Shown: piece by piece, positions 47,201 to 62,200 of the stretch | Position numbering within the stretch: position 1 is the first letter of the stretch | How the letters are laid out: each line of letters begins with the position of its first letter | Assembly: GCF_036370855.1 (NCBI RefSeq) | Contig: NC_088098.1 | Location: 135,862,721-135,926,720, forward strand | DNA length: 64,000 bases | DNA from: Dromaius novaehollandiae | Taxonomy: Eukaryota; Chordata; Aves; Casuariiformes; Dromaiidae | Reading direction: 5' to 3' | Made by a program: the position numbers and the translations under genes | Notes under the pieces: model-generated | Database searches by the model: none | The model's input: the letters and a program-made list of their open reading frames with translations, nothing else | Told to the model about the DNA's origin: nothing

Positions 47201-50200
47201 GCACCTTGCAAGATTCTGAGGTATCTAGTAAAAAGTGACTTTATGTTGCCAACTTCCTTGTGTTGGAATCAATAATACAATTTCTCACCTTTACCCAGAC
47301 ACCAAGTTACATGAAATACATGAAGAATTAATATCTTTGAGACTGCTTTTTCTCTCATATTGAGTTGACATTATCCACTTGTCTCAAGCTATTCTTCTTT
47401 TATAATTGTTGGCTAGTTTATGACTTCCTGAAGAAATGAAGTTTTTGCAATTTTTTTAATCCTGCTTTTTGGCCAATATTTGAATAAGCATAAGAAGAGC
47501 CAGTTAAGATATGGAGGTCTTAGTTTTTCATGAATAGATTAAAAAAAAGTTATGAAAAAAAATCAGCAGCAACACTAAACAATACCAGCTAACAACAATA
47601 TTATTATCCATCTTGTCAGGCTTCTAATTAAAGTAAATATAGACAATGAATATAAGAGAAGGAAAGAAGAAAAACGAGGTTCACAGGTTTGGCCAGTAAG
47701 TTGATGATAAGATACCTGTGAAAGGATGTTAGACTTGCATGAAAATACAGAACTAGATGACACATGAACATTGGAGGGGTAGATTTACTAGCCACTGGTT
47801 TAAGTGTGTGTGTGTGGGAAGTACAACTCTGAGGCCATACACACAGTTAAGATTACACAAGAATGTGAGTGCAAGTGGATAGGCAGAGTCAACCAAAGAC
47901 AAAATCCTACAGCATAGCACAAAAGGGCAGGAGAGTATCCACTGAAAAAGTTACCACAGAGGCAGGCAAGGTGGGACCAAAAGACAGCGCCTTTACTAGT
48001 GTCAAAATGATTTGTGATAGCACAAATATGGGATATATACTCCATTGGCCACTATGGGCCAAGAGATTGGTAGCGTTTTTGTTAAAAAACATAGCACAAA
48101 AACCAGCAACAAAAAACAGAAGTGGCAACTTGGAACAATGTTCATAAATGGTACATACAAGGCATATGCAGAAAGAGAAAATGAAAACAAAATGGTAACT
48201 AGAAAGGAACCTGAGGTCAAGGATGTCTTTTTTCCAGGATATTTTATCTACTGAAAAAATCAGCAATTGAATAAAATTTTTAGAAGCCCAGGTAGGTAAC
48301 CAAATAAATAGATTAATATATAACATAAAGACAAGCCATCGAAAGTCATTTCTCATATACATCAGGTATTAAAGCGACACTGCCTTTGGATATAAGTCTT
48401 CACTGTAAAATGGAAGTAACTTGAAGTAACTCAGGAAAACTTGAATATTTTAAACATTTTCTAATAATTCTCTCAGTTGTTTCCCTATATAATATTTTCC
48501 TCTATCGCTTTTCTGTTCTATAAAGAAGAAAGACATGCTTACAAAACTACCAAAACAGTAGGAATAATCACTATTGTGTAACTTGCAACTTCATTTTTTG
48601 TAACTGGCACATTTTTAAATTAAAGGTGCAGAATAAAACACAATTTTTATACTCCTTTGCTTAAAACGGTCCCTGAAACTATACACAGGAAAAGAATTAT
48701 ACAATTACAGTAAATAGATAAATCACATTAGGCTACTTCCATACTGTCTTTGCTGACCTCCTCACAGAGAGAAGCCCCGGTTCCCATAGCCCACCAGTAT
48801 GGGCTAATAGTTACTCTGCTCAAGGGCTAGCATCCTCTGGCGTGTACCGCCTGTGGTCACATTGCGTAGATTTGGCCTAGATCTCTTCTGCGCTCCATGT
48901 AATACCATTACGGGCCATAACAACTTTTTTAGCTTACAAAATCTAAAATAGTATGAGCAGTGCTTTTATGATTAACAATGTGCCATTCAACATGGGGACG
49001 TGCTGCAACGTTTGAGTATACATGGCCCATTGGGACAGGAGAGAACTGTACTGGATAAAAGAAGTCAGAATTGGTGCCTTCCTGTCTGGAGTAGATTCCA
49101 GAGTGAACTGTCCTGTCAAAATTGCTTGGATTTTGACTGAGAGAAAACTACCTGATTCATTCTAGAAGGGGGCCTTGCCTGGGCTAACGCACACACTCAA
49201 ACAGAATCTACGAGAAACAGAATTAGCCAAGCTGTTGGCAAACTACAGTCTGTTTTTCAAAAGTATCTTCTATGCAATGCAAAAACCTTGCTCTGTAAGC
49301 CACCTTGCAATCTTCCCCTCACTCCAAGATTCAGCTGCTTGTGTCCAAGGAGTCAAGGCCCAGCTGTGTAATGTCAGCTTAGACCACTGAGAAAACTGCC
49401 AAATTGTGCAAGAGCTCTGAGAAAGTGTAAAAAGATAGGAAAGGTGAAATAACAAACTGAAGTAGGATTACAGAGATGGGATCATTAGTTGCACAAGGAC
49501 TCAAGAGGAAAAATACCAATATAGAAAGTTATAATATCCTGAGAAAGTTGTAATAAAAAGGTAAAGGGTGGGAGGAATGAGTCAACTTGACAGTCATCAT
49601 TTGGTTGTCAGCTTGCCAGTGTCATCAGTGTCAATGGATTTGATGGAAGATGACAATTTGGAGATCTGAGAATCTGTTGAAAGAGCAGCAGAGGCTGACC
49701 TTTCTCCTTCTGCCTAATGCCTCCTGGGCCAGCAAAGATTCTTCAAGTGTCTTGTCGGGCTAGTGAATGTACATAACATAAGTTAGGATTTAATGAGCTA
49801 CTAGGTATCTTTTGTGTGTTAGCTAGTAACTGTTTTACACTCTTAAGTTGTATATATCCTGCCTGCAGTGTTTTTACACATGGCTAAAGATGCCCAGTGA
49901 CCTAAAAGGGGGTCTATAATGATACACCATATAAACTGATCAGCATAACAGAGGAAACCTGTGTCTTTTTCCACCTCAAGGTTGAATCTCAGCTAGCCTC
50001 ATGTCCCCCCCCACCTTTCTCCCTTTCTACAATATATTCTGTCCCTTTCCATATCCTGTATGGTTCTGTGCCTCCCCTGCCTGCAGTAATCTTACCTCCA
50101 CATCACCAACTTACTTGTTTGGCCGGAGGCCTAAACAAAAGAACATGTGCTGAGACAAGCTAGAGCAACAAGCATGCCAGTTGGCTGGGTTGGCTAGTGC

Positions 50201-53200
50201 CTCTTTTCTATCAGGTGAACCAAAGGTACTTCCTACTTCCCTCTGACAGGTCAAAAAAGGGCTCCAAAGACCACGCGAATTTGTGTCTTCAGCTATTATA
50301 GGCCAAGGACAAAAATTTCTCTCTTGAGATTTTCACTATTCTGTGAAAATTGGTTGAAATTGGAAAATGGGTCAAAAGTGCTGGGAGCACCATCTCCCGC
50401 CGACTACACAAAAACATTCAGCAAGATGCCTGATTTCGTAAGAAATCCAGAATAAAAATTCTATGTCACCCAATGGATATAGTCAATATGCATGACAAAA
50501 GTTACACTATTCAATTTCATGAGCCATGTCAAAACAAATCCTTTCCATACCTTTCAGTTGACTATCCTCTTCTCTCCCTTTGTTTTCTTCTTTCCCTACT
50601 GCTTGCTGTTGAGCAGCAAGTGCAGTGAGTTGTGCAGACTGTTTAATTAGGGACACCCTGTAGAAGTAATTTCTCCAGAACACTTCCTCCTTTACACTAG
50701 AGAGAACAAACAGATTTTGATGACTACATGTGGGAATGTAGTTTCTTCTACCAACTAATGATGAAATAAAACTAAACATGTTGAAGGAAGGAGTAGGAAG
50801 AACTGCCTCTTCAGTAAAATCTTAGAAATTTCTGAAATAAACAGTTTAAAAAAAAACATAAAATTTTTTGATCTCTTACAAGATAGTTACATCAGACTTG
50901 AACATATAATGGTAACAGGTTCTTTGTTCAAAAAAAGCTTAACAGCAGGCAGCAATGCATATTTGGAAAAACATTATGCTCTTCTATCCCTCTTTCCAAA
51001 TCATGTAAACAAACCCAACAAAACAAATAACCCTGTTCTATTTACTTCCTCTCTAAAACTTACATTTTCTCATTGTGAAAAAGATACATTCATGTACATC
51101 TTCTCTAGACCTCAGATGAAAAAGGAATCTTTGATTTACAGGCAAAAGCCCTTTTAAGATTGCAGTGAGACTATTTCACTTTCTGCATGACTTTCAGCAT
51201 GGCCTAGTCTGCAAGTGCAGGACTTTCAGTAGCTAGAAACTGCCATCTAGTAAACAATCAGCTCTGGTAAAAAGATGATAATCCCATCTCCTTGGTGACA
51301 TTTCCCACTGATGATCCTCCAGCAAAGAGGAGGAGATCCAGTTTTAACCCAGAAGAAACAGAAGCCAGAAAAACCAAGGCAGCTGGGGAAGGAAGCCATG
51401 TAGGTCAAGAAAGAAAGAGGAAAGACTGGAGTCACCTTTGTTTTTTCATGTTCAGGCAAACAGTACCTACTGAGACTAAGAACAGAAGAAAATCTATTAA
51501 GCAATGGGGTAGGCTAGGCAACGACAGCAGGACCAGAGACTGAAGACAGCATCAGAGCAGATCTGATGGAGAGCTGGAATAGAGGCAAAGCATTAGGCCT
51601 GACAGAAAGAAACAGCAGGGAAGGGGTAAATACAATGAGGAGCTAGAAGTTTTACAAAAGGAAGAGACTTTAGACAGAGAAGTTCACAAAGCTGTTTACT
51701 TTCCACTTTCCATCCTCAGAAAAGGAGACTAATGCTGGAAACTCCTGCTTAACAAGAAGGGTGACCTGTGAAACAAGCTTAAGGAGCAGAGTCTAGGACT
51801 GGGTAGGGAAGGAGAACAGGACTAGAATAAAACTGAGATTAAGAAGCCATACTGGAACAGGCCAGAAGTGCTGGCACAGAAATATTACTTATCTTTTCAT
51901 TAAGTCCACTAGAAGGCAGTCACAACACAGACCTTTTTCCATAGCTGTTCAGAACCAGCTTTTCTTGACTGCATTACTTTTATTAGAATCAGTCTCTGTA
52001 ATGCCTTCTTCTGTCCTTTCTTCAGAGGGTCTCTCTCTCTACTAATCTCTTTGGGGTGTCAATTACAGCACTAGATCTGAAAAGTTCTGTTGCACTATTT
52101 ACATTTCTTGGGGAAAAAAATCTCAATCAATTTAGTGCCTTGAACTTGGAAAAATTTGAGACCTCTTCCATACTCAAATCTTAACAGGTCCTTAGTCCTT
52201 CTGAATTCCAAACAGACCTACTTCTTTTTAGCCGTTCTTTTAATTGCTAAACTGCAGTGTCTCCACAACATTCCACATATTTGAAATTAGCAGATACAAA
52301 ATACATACAGTGGAAGCACATACCGGAAGAATTGAAGGAAGTGAAAAGAAGAAAAAGTAATTTACAAATATTAAAGCAGAAGCATTACAAGTACAATTAT
52401 ACACAGTTACCAGCAAAAATTACTTACTGTTTAGGAACGAGATCAAACCTCATCCTATTGAGAAGTTCATCTTCTTGTAACATAACCACTGCAACAGGGT
52501 ACATTTGATCAAAGTCAAAATTAAACTGAACACCTGCTGGAGGATCCCGCAGAAAATTTCGTTTATCCTTTGAAGAACATATTATAGTTGTTAACTTATA
52601 TCAGAAAAAGTATATTGTATTCAACACACATGACCAGCAAAGCAATCCCACTTCCCACATATTTCTAGTAATAGCACAAAGCTGCATAACCTTCAAAAAA
52701 AAAGAAAAAAAATTGTATTGGGGATCTATTTCAGCTCAAGTCAGCACCAGAAAAACTCCTATTTACATTACCAGTGCAGTGACAGACATCTAAAAAAATG
52801 CATATTGACAATATGTAACTTAATAATCTCAGACACACTTACTTAAAAAAAAAAGAAAAAAAGGAAGTTTTAATCTCTACAGAAAAGTTCCAGATCTTAC
52901 AGTAAACAAAATACTTACTGCTGATAAGGCCAGTATTTGTTGTTGAATTGTTTCCTCTTCATTGCTATCTACCCAAGGAGGCACTGCTGCTTCTATTATT
53001 AAAAGGGGGAAAATAATTACCTTTCTATTACATTTAAACACAAAATGCTATATAACCTATTGCTAAACAAAATAACGTAAAATGTCACCTATATCAGTAC
53101 GCCAGTTCATTGTTCCTTTTCCCTAAACTAAGCTCTAAGGCATCTTTAAGAGATAAGCTCTAGCAATGGATCTTTGCTTAATGAAAGTAAACAGAAAATT

Positions 53201-56200
53201 TAGATAGCTGATGATTTTAAAAACTAAAACTGTAGGGTTTTCTTCCTACTGTGTTCAGTTAGACCTGCAGTTTCTTAGTTTAGTTACTAAAGGAGTGTTG
53301 TAGAACTGGTTAAGTGGTCTGCACATAGAAATTTCTAGATGAACTTTAAACTGTGTCTGATTTTTAAGTTTTCAGAATAATTTACTATTGAATCAATTCT
53401 TTTGACATCCAGAAGGCTGGTGTCAGCTAAGGAAGCAATTCCTTAGTTACAGAGAAAAAGAAGTTCTAAATTTATTATAAATTACAACATGTTATACACT
53501 GAATAAGCGTATTTACACAGATATTTCCAGAACAGTTCATTCTGTAGGCCATAAGCAGAGAAAATGAACTATTCTAGATGCACATAAATAGATTAATCTC
53601 TTCACTGTCTATGCTGATTCAGCCTGCAGAGACATCATGATGCATCGCTAGTAGTCTACAAATAATTCTTGTGCTCTAGAACTAATGAAGCTTGGTTTCC
53701 TATGCACCTGGCATATTTAAGATCTTTCTCCCACAGGGAGTCACTGATGTCCAATAGGTATGAACTGATGCTATCACTTCTTTCAGTGAGCCCGCCTCTC
53801 TCTCTCTCTCTTTTGTTAACCCAGCTACCTGTTTTCATGAAACTCATAGGAATGTATTTATCAACAGATGCCAAAGTTTATCAATAGAAACAAAAAGATA
53901 GATATACAGACAGCATGATCACATGAGCAGCACTGCAAGGAGAAGCCAGATTAACGTATTAACTACAGACAGTATGAAAAATTTCATCATGATCCATTTA
54001 AAACTGTCTCATATTCAATGTTTAAAACAGAGCCACTACTTATTCAAACTGTAACAAATTATGGTATTCAGGTTAACACATTAAAGAAGATAAACCAATG
54101 ATGAAACAGAACTTAGAAAAAAATTTTGCTTATTAGAGTCTCAAATAGATCCACTGATCTCAGTAATACATGGGTGGATAACTCCAAGAAGAATTTAGAT
54201 CACAGATAATTACAAAGCAAATGACTTATGGGAAAGCAAAAGAACAATTACGCCTTTAATACAAGTACAGCAACTCCCACAGTAAAACTAATTAAATACT
54301 ATCATGCAACCCCCACCCCATGGTTTTAATTTTACTATTAAAATGTTACATGATTGCTAAAGCCCAAGAGAGAGGTAATCAGCATGTCTCCTTCCAATAA
54401 TACACACGCTTGAAATTCAAAACAACAATAAAAGATCAGCTTTGCTAACACGTTGATCTTTGTTTATATTATGGTAAGTTAATTTTGGTTAAAAAAGCAA
54501 TCTAAACTAATGTAACACTATTGCTTCTACTAATCTCACATAAAAATGGCATCTTTTTTCCCCACAACACACATTAAGTTCTGCTATAACTATGTTTCAT
54601 TAAACAGAATGAGCTTAATTATTCAGCTTCCAGTAAAACTTTAGTTTATGCACAGTTACCCTAATAAAAAAAAAGTACAGTACCTGATTTTTTCGTTTGC
54701 TGCTCTTGGACAAATTTCTCTTGTTCCTTCTGAAAGTCTCCAATAATTGTCTAAAATAAAAATTAAAGAGCCACAAGAAATAAAAAATTTGGCTTGTTTC
54801 ATGTTTAGACAGAAAATGCTTTCAAATACGTTGCAGTGTCATATTCTAATATCCCTGATCATCTTTTTAGTAAGCTAACCAGAGATGTTTCATGTCAATC
54901 ACACATTCCCCTTTACTGAACCATTCCATTTTGCTTTTAAAATCCTAGCTGACAAACTTAATTTGAACATCAGCATACTATGAAATACACTTATCTCCTT
55001 ACCAAATCAAATACAAACACCACAGATTACCTGTTTAGACCTATATAGAACAGGTTTCTAAAACACTATAAACATTCAAGTATACCCTTGGCCTTACAAC
55101 ATGTTTTAGAGCTATATAGAACAGTTTTTTAAAACACTATAAACACTCAAATATACCCTTGGCCTTACGACATGTTTTAATGATTGACTAAGGAAATATA
55201 TACATTGCAATAACAATTTTACAAGTCAAATTTAAGTGTGATTTTCAGTTCGACTCAGTGAATCTCTGCCTAGCTGAAATTCAGTCATTTCTCTATGTAT
55301 GATGCTGACCAGTTTTCATCAAGGACTTACTTCCAGAAATACCCTATACTGAAGTTAACATTAAAAACAGAGAACGGTTATGGAAGAGCTATATGCATCA
55401 CACAACTTCACAGCATAAGATTTAGGGATTAGGGATTTCAAATGAATTTCCAAAGTCGGTATGCCATAACCTGGAAGTAACAATGTGAATGCCGTTCTGT
55501 AGAAAGCAGAGGCAAAAAAGGAATCAAGCTAGAAGTTAAAACTATAATATTTAGATTACTACTAAGATAAAAATTGTAAACAGTGAGGTCTACTGATAAA
55601 TTAAGCAAGTTGCCAAAAAGCATATAAATTCTCAAGCCAAATCATGGTGAATTCCTATAAAAAAGTTTCCAGTTAAAAAACACAGCATTTCAGCATATGG
55701 TAACATCTGTGAGAGAACTATTGTAGTGCCTGTTATGCAAATAGATCTCATTGGTTCCTCCTGATCTTAAATGATATGAATGTTTAGCATTTAGAGAATA
55801 AAATACTTCACGTGGTACAAGAGAAAAGCTTTAGGATGCTATGGAAACTATAATCCGGTTTCCTAGTATACAAGCTTTTTAGTCAAAATAGGGAATTTAC
55901 GTTATTCTACCTAGGGTATTCATAGAAAAAAGAACACGCTATTTTAGGCATAAGAAACTATAGCTAAGTTACCTACAGCATATTTTATAATCATTACTAT
56001 TTCTATAATAAAGAAGCATTATCAAATAATATTCTCAGTCTATTTTTCCTTTTTTTGCAGCTGACTTACAGCTGCAGATATTCTGTAGATTAAAAGTATG
56101 TCAGGTAGACTCTAGTATCCTGTGTAGTAGGGAATATAACTTTTTTTTTTACGTACAGATGGCTGTCATTAAAAAGTCAAAGAAACCTGGAGACAAAATA

Positions 56201-59200
56201 CAGTCACAAGAGAAATTTAAGTTATTTGATAATTATTTTGAAAAAGGACATAAGCACCAATTATAGCAAGAAACTTAAGCTCACTTTATTTTATTTAAGA
56301 GACACAAAAAAGAAGCAGCGCAATGCTTTAGTTCCCCAGACAGTCAAATCAATGCAACAGCCCCCTGAAGCTGAGACAGAGAGGTCAGAGAGAGGAGGAG
56401 GAGGAGGAAGAGGAGGAGTCTGGTTGTACCTCTCATGTCTGACACTCTCCCGCATGCACTCCCCACTTCACCTGGGTTGACTTTGGATGGTTCCCCTGCC
56501 CTTTCAAGCTGCCTTCGCCCACAGAGTGCACAACGTAGACTCTTTGCTAGATTTATTTTCTGTCAAATTTGTGACTTAAAAGTACTGGAAGAACGCTGAT
56601 GCTTGCACAAGTTAAGCAATGGAGCCAGCAGCCAGGAACAGGGAGAGGAAGCAGAGATAAGTGGCAGGATCAGAGACAGAACAGGATAGTAGTGAGCTGC
56701 TTCAGTAGCTCACTGGGCCTCATGAAACCATAACTGTACAGCTCTATGAGCTTCCTAGACAATATCCATAAAGCTGACTTGATTCTTATTCTCGCTTCAG
56801 AGATGCATTTAAGAGACAGGTTATAGCATTTCTTCTTCCCACTTAAACTGTAAGCAACTGCTAGAAAAAAAATAACTATACCTGACTTCTCCCAGACATC
56901 CCCCAACTGCCTGTCTCAGCAGGAAAATTATCTTAAACAAGCAAAAAGTAGTACCTGAACTAGATCAACTTAAACAGCTCACTGACTTAAACTTATTCTA
57001 ACTGAAAAGCGCTGAAGAGCAACTTCCCTGCATCTCTTCGTAAGAAGCAAGAAGGCAGCTATGGGCAAAAACGTCTTCCTCTAGCACAGCTGGACACAGA
57101 AAATTATAGCTTCAAAAATACAGTCAGATCATTTGGTCAACAATTATAATTGAATCTGCTTCTCCCCTATGACCCCTTAGACTTTTTGATCAGGCTTTGA
57201 TTAACAATAACATTGCAATTAACCAAACTTTGGTCAAAAGAGCATACACTCTCCTGTTTTACATCTTAAATGTGAATTCAAATTTAGTTAAGAATTGTAG
57301 AAGATTCTCTTATAAAGCATATTAGATGTTCCATTTCACGGTTACTGGCTTACAGGGGATAACATCATGATATGCTTCTAAAGTGGGAGAGAAAGAGTTC
57401 TATATGTATTTTTTTTTTTTTAAATCACAGGATCACATTATACACCTCCCTCCATAAGAGTTCTGTCTCACTCATTGTACCTCATTTTTCCTCTGTTGGA
57501 ACTAAGGACTTTTAAAGGAGGCAGCTGCTGTCAAACCAGAAGACATCTCATAAATGATGCAGAAGACTGCAGAGAGAGAAAGGACTGTATTAACTGAAAT
57601 AACTGAATGCAGCCCCTGGAAGCTGATTTAAATCCCTGAGCAACAGAATTGCTCTAAGCATAGGCAATTAAACCTATTTTTTCCAAAGAATTGACCTGCA
57701 AATGTGCTGAACACTCATTGCTGCATCTAAGTTGATGGAAGCTGTGTGCTTACACACTGCTATCCACTCTGGAAATTCAGGTCAAAGTTGTCTCCTACTA
57801 AAGACTCAAATTAGTAGAATCTTCTGAACATGCTATAATCCCCCAGTTACACATAAATCCAAGTAGTAATACAGACATTTTGAAAATGTGCACCTTGGAA
57901 GGACCCCAATGGTCATCTAATTCATTCTTTTGCTGAGACATGATCAATTTTGCCTCACAGCCATGTAATTAAAGCTTTAAATCTCCAGTAACAGGGGCTC
58001 TATACCCTATGTTACCCATTCTCAAACTTACTCATCTGCATTGTTAGAAAGATCTCAGTTATTTCCCCCCCAAATTCATTAGTAACAAATTAAGCTGTTT
58101 ACTACTTGAAAAAACAATCACTAGAAATGGCAGATAGTTTATCACAGACATCTTTGTTACACTCCTTCCTTAACCCTGGTAAAAAGACTAAAACAAACTC
58201 AATTCTTCCAGCCTTTCCTCCTATGTCATCATATTTAAAACTGTGTTCTGGTCCTTCTCCAGTTTATCTGCATCCTGAAGGATATTGAACACAGGTGCAG
58301 TATTGAGTAAAGAGCGTTAGCACAATTTATGACTTCCCACAGTGATATATACATGAATATATATATTATATATACACACACACGCATATATGTATCTATA
58401 TATATATATTTTCGCAAAAGCATTCATGGATGCCTTATATTCATTTTCTGGTGAACAAAAATCCTCAGACGATTTCCAGTAATATTGCTTCTAAATAATT
58501 TTGCTTTCTTTGGGTTTTCTTATTTTTTGTCTCTTCAGTCATGACATTTCCAAAAGGGAAGTATAAAACACTGTCTTACTGATCTTAGACATGTTTCCAG
58601 TCTTGCAAGGAATTTGGAATATAGTATGGAGATTCAAAATGATACTGTAACTTCTCCTACTCTGGAATAGTCTGCAAACTTTAAGTGTACTCTCTCTCCT
58701 GCAACAGTTGAGCTATAAATGCAAATATTACTGGAACTTCAGCTATTATGCCTTTAATTTCAAAGCAAACTTTTTTTAGTGTGTATTTTTTTTAAATATA
58801 ACATAATTGCAAGAATTTTTTAAAAAAACATAAACTGTACCTGACTTACGGTAACGTCACCTGGTCATTTTCATGAGCACACTACAAAAACATGCTCACA
58901 TGAAAACCATGTCACCATGTCACGCTTTTCAGTCACACAATCAGGTGTGGTGTTCAACATACAGACCAGATGTCACAACATGAAGAAAATTATCATAACT
59001 GCCTGCCATCTCACCACAGCAAAACTGAATTGTTTCCTACTCCTAAAACTTTCAAATGACAATTGTAAGGGACAAATGTTTTAGAAAAATACATGAGGAA
59101 GTTGACTGTGTTTTCTGATAAGAACTTGACTGCTGTGCAGTGAACAGGACTAAGGTCCACAAAATGGACACAAACAACGTGAAGAAACCCTGAACAACTC

Positions 59201-62200
59201 TTCAGTTAGCAAGCACTGTAGAACAGTAAGCCTTTTAAGTAATTTTAATACAATAAAAAAACCCCATCATGGTCAGATATTTAATGTCAGTTGCTCTAAT
59301 GAGTGCATGTATTATTAAGCTTGCAGAGAAGCTGTTCTATTAATCGTGTTTTCATGTACAAGTTATCTATTAACAATTTTCTGGCATGTCTACTCTGTAT
59401 GCACACTTCAGTCAAGCTGTTAGTCATGATAGGAGATATGACCTCTCCATCACATTGAACCATCGAATTCCTAAAACAAGTTTAAAGGAATAAAGCGTCA
59501 TGTGCCAGATTCGTTACACATTCCAATAACAGTAAGCAAACAAATGTTACAGATAAGTGATTGAAAAATGAAATACCTTATCAATTATACTGTCGATTTT
59601 TCCTTCTTCCACAGACTTCTTTATAGATTGTGCTGTTTCAGCAACTGATTCAGATATCTTTTTTGTAGCAGCAGTGGCAAAATTGAAGAGGTAACCTTTC
59701 AGAGATAAGAAGAGAAAAAGCTGAATAATATATCTTTACATCCAATCTTGCTAGATTTCTTTTATCTTTCTATGTTTGGCTACCTACTTGAAGTCTTCTT
59801 TCAGAATCATTTAACTTAGCTTCTTGGCTACAAAGAACTCCCAAAATTCTATTTATCCTTTTATAGTTCTTGTTCTTGAGTTATGTAACTGTATGTTTGA
59901 TCAAAAATTTCTGTAAACCATAAACTATCATACCTTAAACTTGTTTACTAAACCAAACATTTCTAATAGCCCTTGAAATGCTGCTCTCCAATCAATTTTC
60001 TGCAACAATGTATTTTATAACTTCAATTATTTAAGCAATATTCAGACATTAAACAATGAATTAGACTTAGCAACATGAGTAAAACAGTTTTTTTAATTAA
60101 GAAAATCAACATGCAAAGTCTCATGAAGTGAGTGATAAACAAATGCATGAAAAATTTCTAGTAGGTAAGTCTTTAAATTCCTTCAGAAGTCTTCAGGTAG
60201 AAGACTGCTCTTGATGTCACCCCTCTTCTATTTTGCATTTTCTTTTTTTCGCATTTGTCTTCGTTAGAAATAATGTGGTTCTTTTTATTTATTTTTCTGA
60301 ATGGCATCAGAACAGCACTAACAAATACTTTTTAAAACTCTAATTACCATCTTTTACACCAGCAGCACTGAACTGAAGAAAAGTGGCAAGAAAAGAACCA
60401 TATAGCACAAAGAATTGTCCTGTATTGTTAGTTTTTAACTGAGGGGTCACAACATACTTGGGAAGGCAAGCATCAAAACGTAAATCATTGACCTTCAGAA
60501 ACATTAAATATCAATTTTTTGACAAATTACCTTAAAACAACATTGAATTAGTTTATTTCTCCGATAGCTACATGATGTCACAAGCACTGTATTAAACAGA
60601 TGTTTATGTCTGTAATTTCACAATTACAGCATATACAATGTCAGTAAGTACCTATAATTTAGGCTTGTAGGAAGAGGCAATGGTGTTTTTAAGCTACATG
60701 GTGATTATCAGAGACATATTTGAGACATAAGAAAGAATGCAAGGCATGTGGGATAGCAAGGATCTTTCAGATATTCCAAGAAATTGACTTTTACATGGAG
60801 GACTGTCAAAACAGATAGCACTTGCAGGGAGTGGGGGGAAGAAGGGAGGGAAGAAAACAAGCATCTTCCTTTTCAGGACATCCCAACAATTCAAGTTGCT
60901 TTATAGGTTAGAAATGTAAAAATTTACCTTAGCATGTGAAAAAAAGTGAGTTATTTTAACACACACCACTGCTAACAACTAACAGAATGAATTGCTTTGG
61001 ACTAGTCATGTCACTTTTTGCAAAGCTGGGTGCTGTTCTTTGCAGCTTATAAAATGTTCTTTCTTAGTGATATCACCAAATCTGTACTGAAAAATGCAGA
61101 GTCTAGCCAGTCCTCAAGAAAGCCAGTTTTCTATATGCAACTTCCATTTATAAGTCACAAAATAGTGACAACCAAAATTCCTGCCAGTACTTGTTAGCAT
61201 CTTTGGTATCTCTTATCAGGCTTTACACCATATCACAAGCTTCATATTATATAAAAAAATTCCTGTCTTACACTTTATATATATACATGCACATACAGTA
61301 TACACCTTATGACAGTAGAGGAGGCAGCAGCCTACTGGATTGTTTCCCCCAACTTTTATTTGTTGTTTTATGCATCCCTAGAAGCTTTTTTATACACAAT
61401 TGTTTCAGGTGCAAAAGGTCCTGAAAGGTTTGTCATCACAGGTGGTGTATGTTATGCTACAACATAGCAACTTTTTGATATAGTTGAGCAAAGTGGTTTT
61501 GGCCAGTCTTATGGACAGAACTGAAACTAGTCTGAAGCGCAAAATGTTTTTTCTTTCTATTAAGGACAAGTATTCTTCTTATACTGAGGCACTTATAAAG
61601 CCTCAATAGGAAACAGTACTTGGCCTAGTGAACTAGTAGTCTAAAAACAATGCTTCCACTTTCAAAGGACCAAGAAAGTTTACTTCCCTCTTCCAAAATT
61701 ATGTCTGTATTAAGTGTATTTGACAAGCAATATTTATTTTTAGTTCACATTGACAAACTCTCCCACCACGGATGATGCTATGCTGGCAAAGCTACCTTTT
61801 GTAATAACATGATGATGAGCATACAAACTATTTAATATATGCAAGATTTCAGTTTTACTGGTAGAAATGTTCATGTGCTAGGGAAATCTGTCCGCACAAT
61901 TATGCTGGTTGTTCACCATACAGACAGTTCAAGAGCTTTCATGTCTTAGAACAGTAATGTCCAACTGCTTTTAAAAAGAAGACCTTTCTACCGCAATCTT
62001 CTCTTGTATCACAGACATGGATGAACACAGACATGTCAAATCCATGCATCACTAGATCAAATTCTCACTTCCAGAGCAAATAAATTCACTGAAATTGAAT
62101 CTGAAGGAGTTACATATTTTACAGATTAGTATGTTTACTGTTATGGGATGGACCTTTAAATGCATAACAGTCAATACTTATTCTTCTCCCCAAAATTCAG

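Larger units (their letters stand above)
50697..54683 (-). other. SYAP1: SYAP1 introns 5, 4 and 3
   Basis: Intron 5 is 50697-52427, intron 4 is 52568-52918 and intron 3 is 52993-54683. All are AT-rich. A short CT-repeat lies at about 53,795-53,812. Nothing else was recognised. Confidence 0.7.
54751..59576 (-). other. SYAP1: SYAP1 intron 2, 4.8 kb
   Basis: It contains a 71-bp tandem duplication (55.0-55.2 kb), a GGA-rich repeat (56.4 kb), an old CR1-like fragment (57.9-58.3 kb) and a TA/CA microsatellite (58.35 kb). No exon was recognised. Confidence 0.7.

Noticed and set aside
55438-55635. A 65-codon minus-strand frame in SYAP1 intron 2
   Set aside because: AT-rich chance frame with no homology and no splice context.
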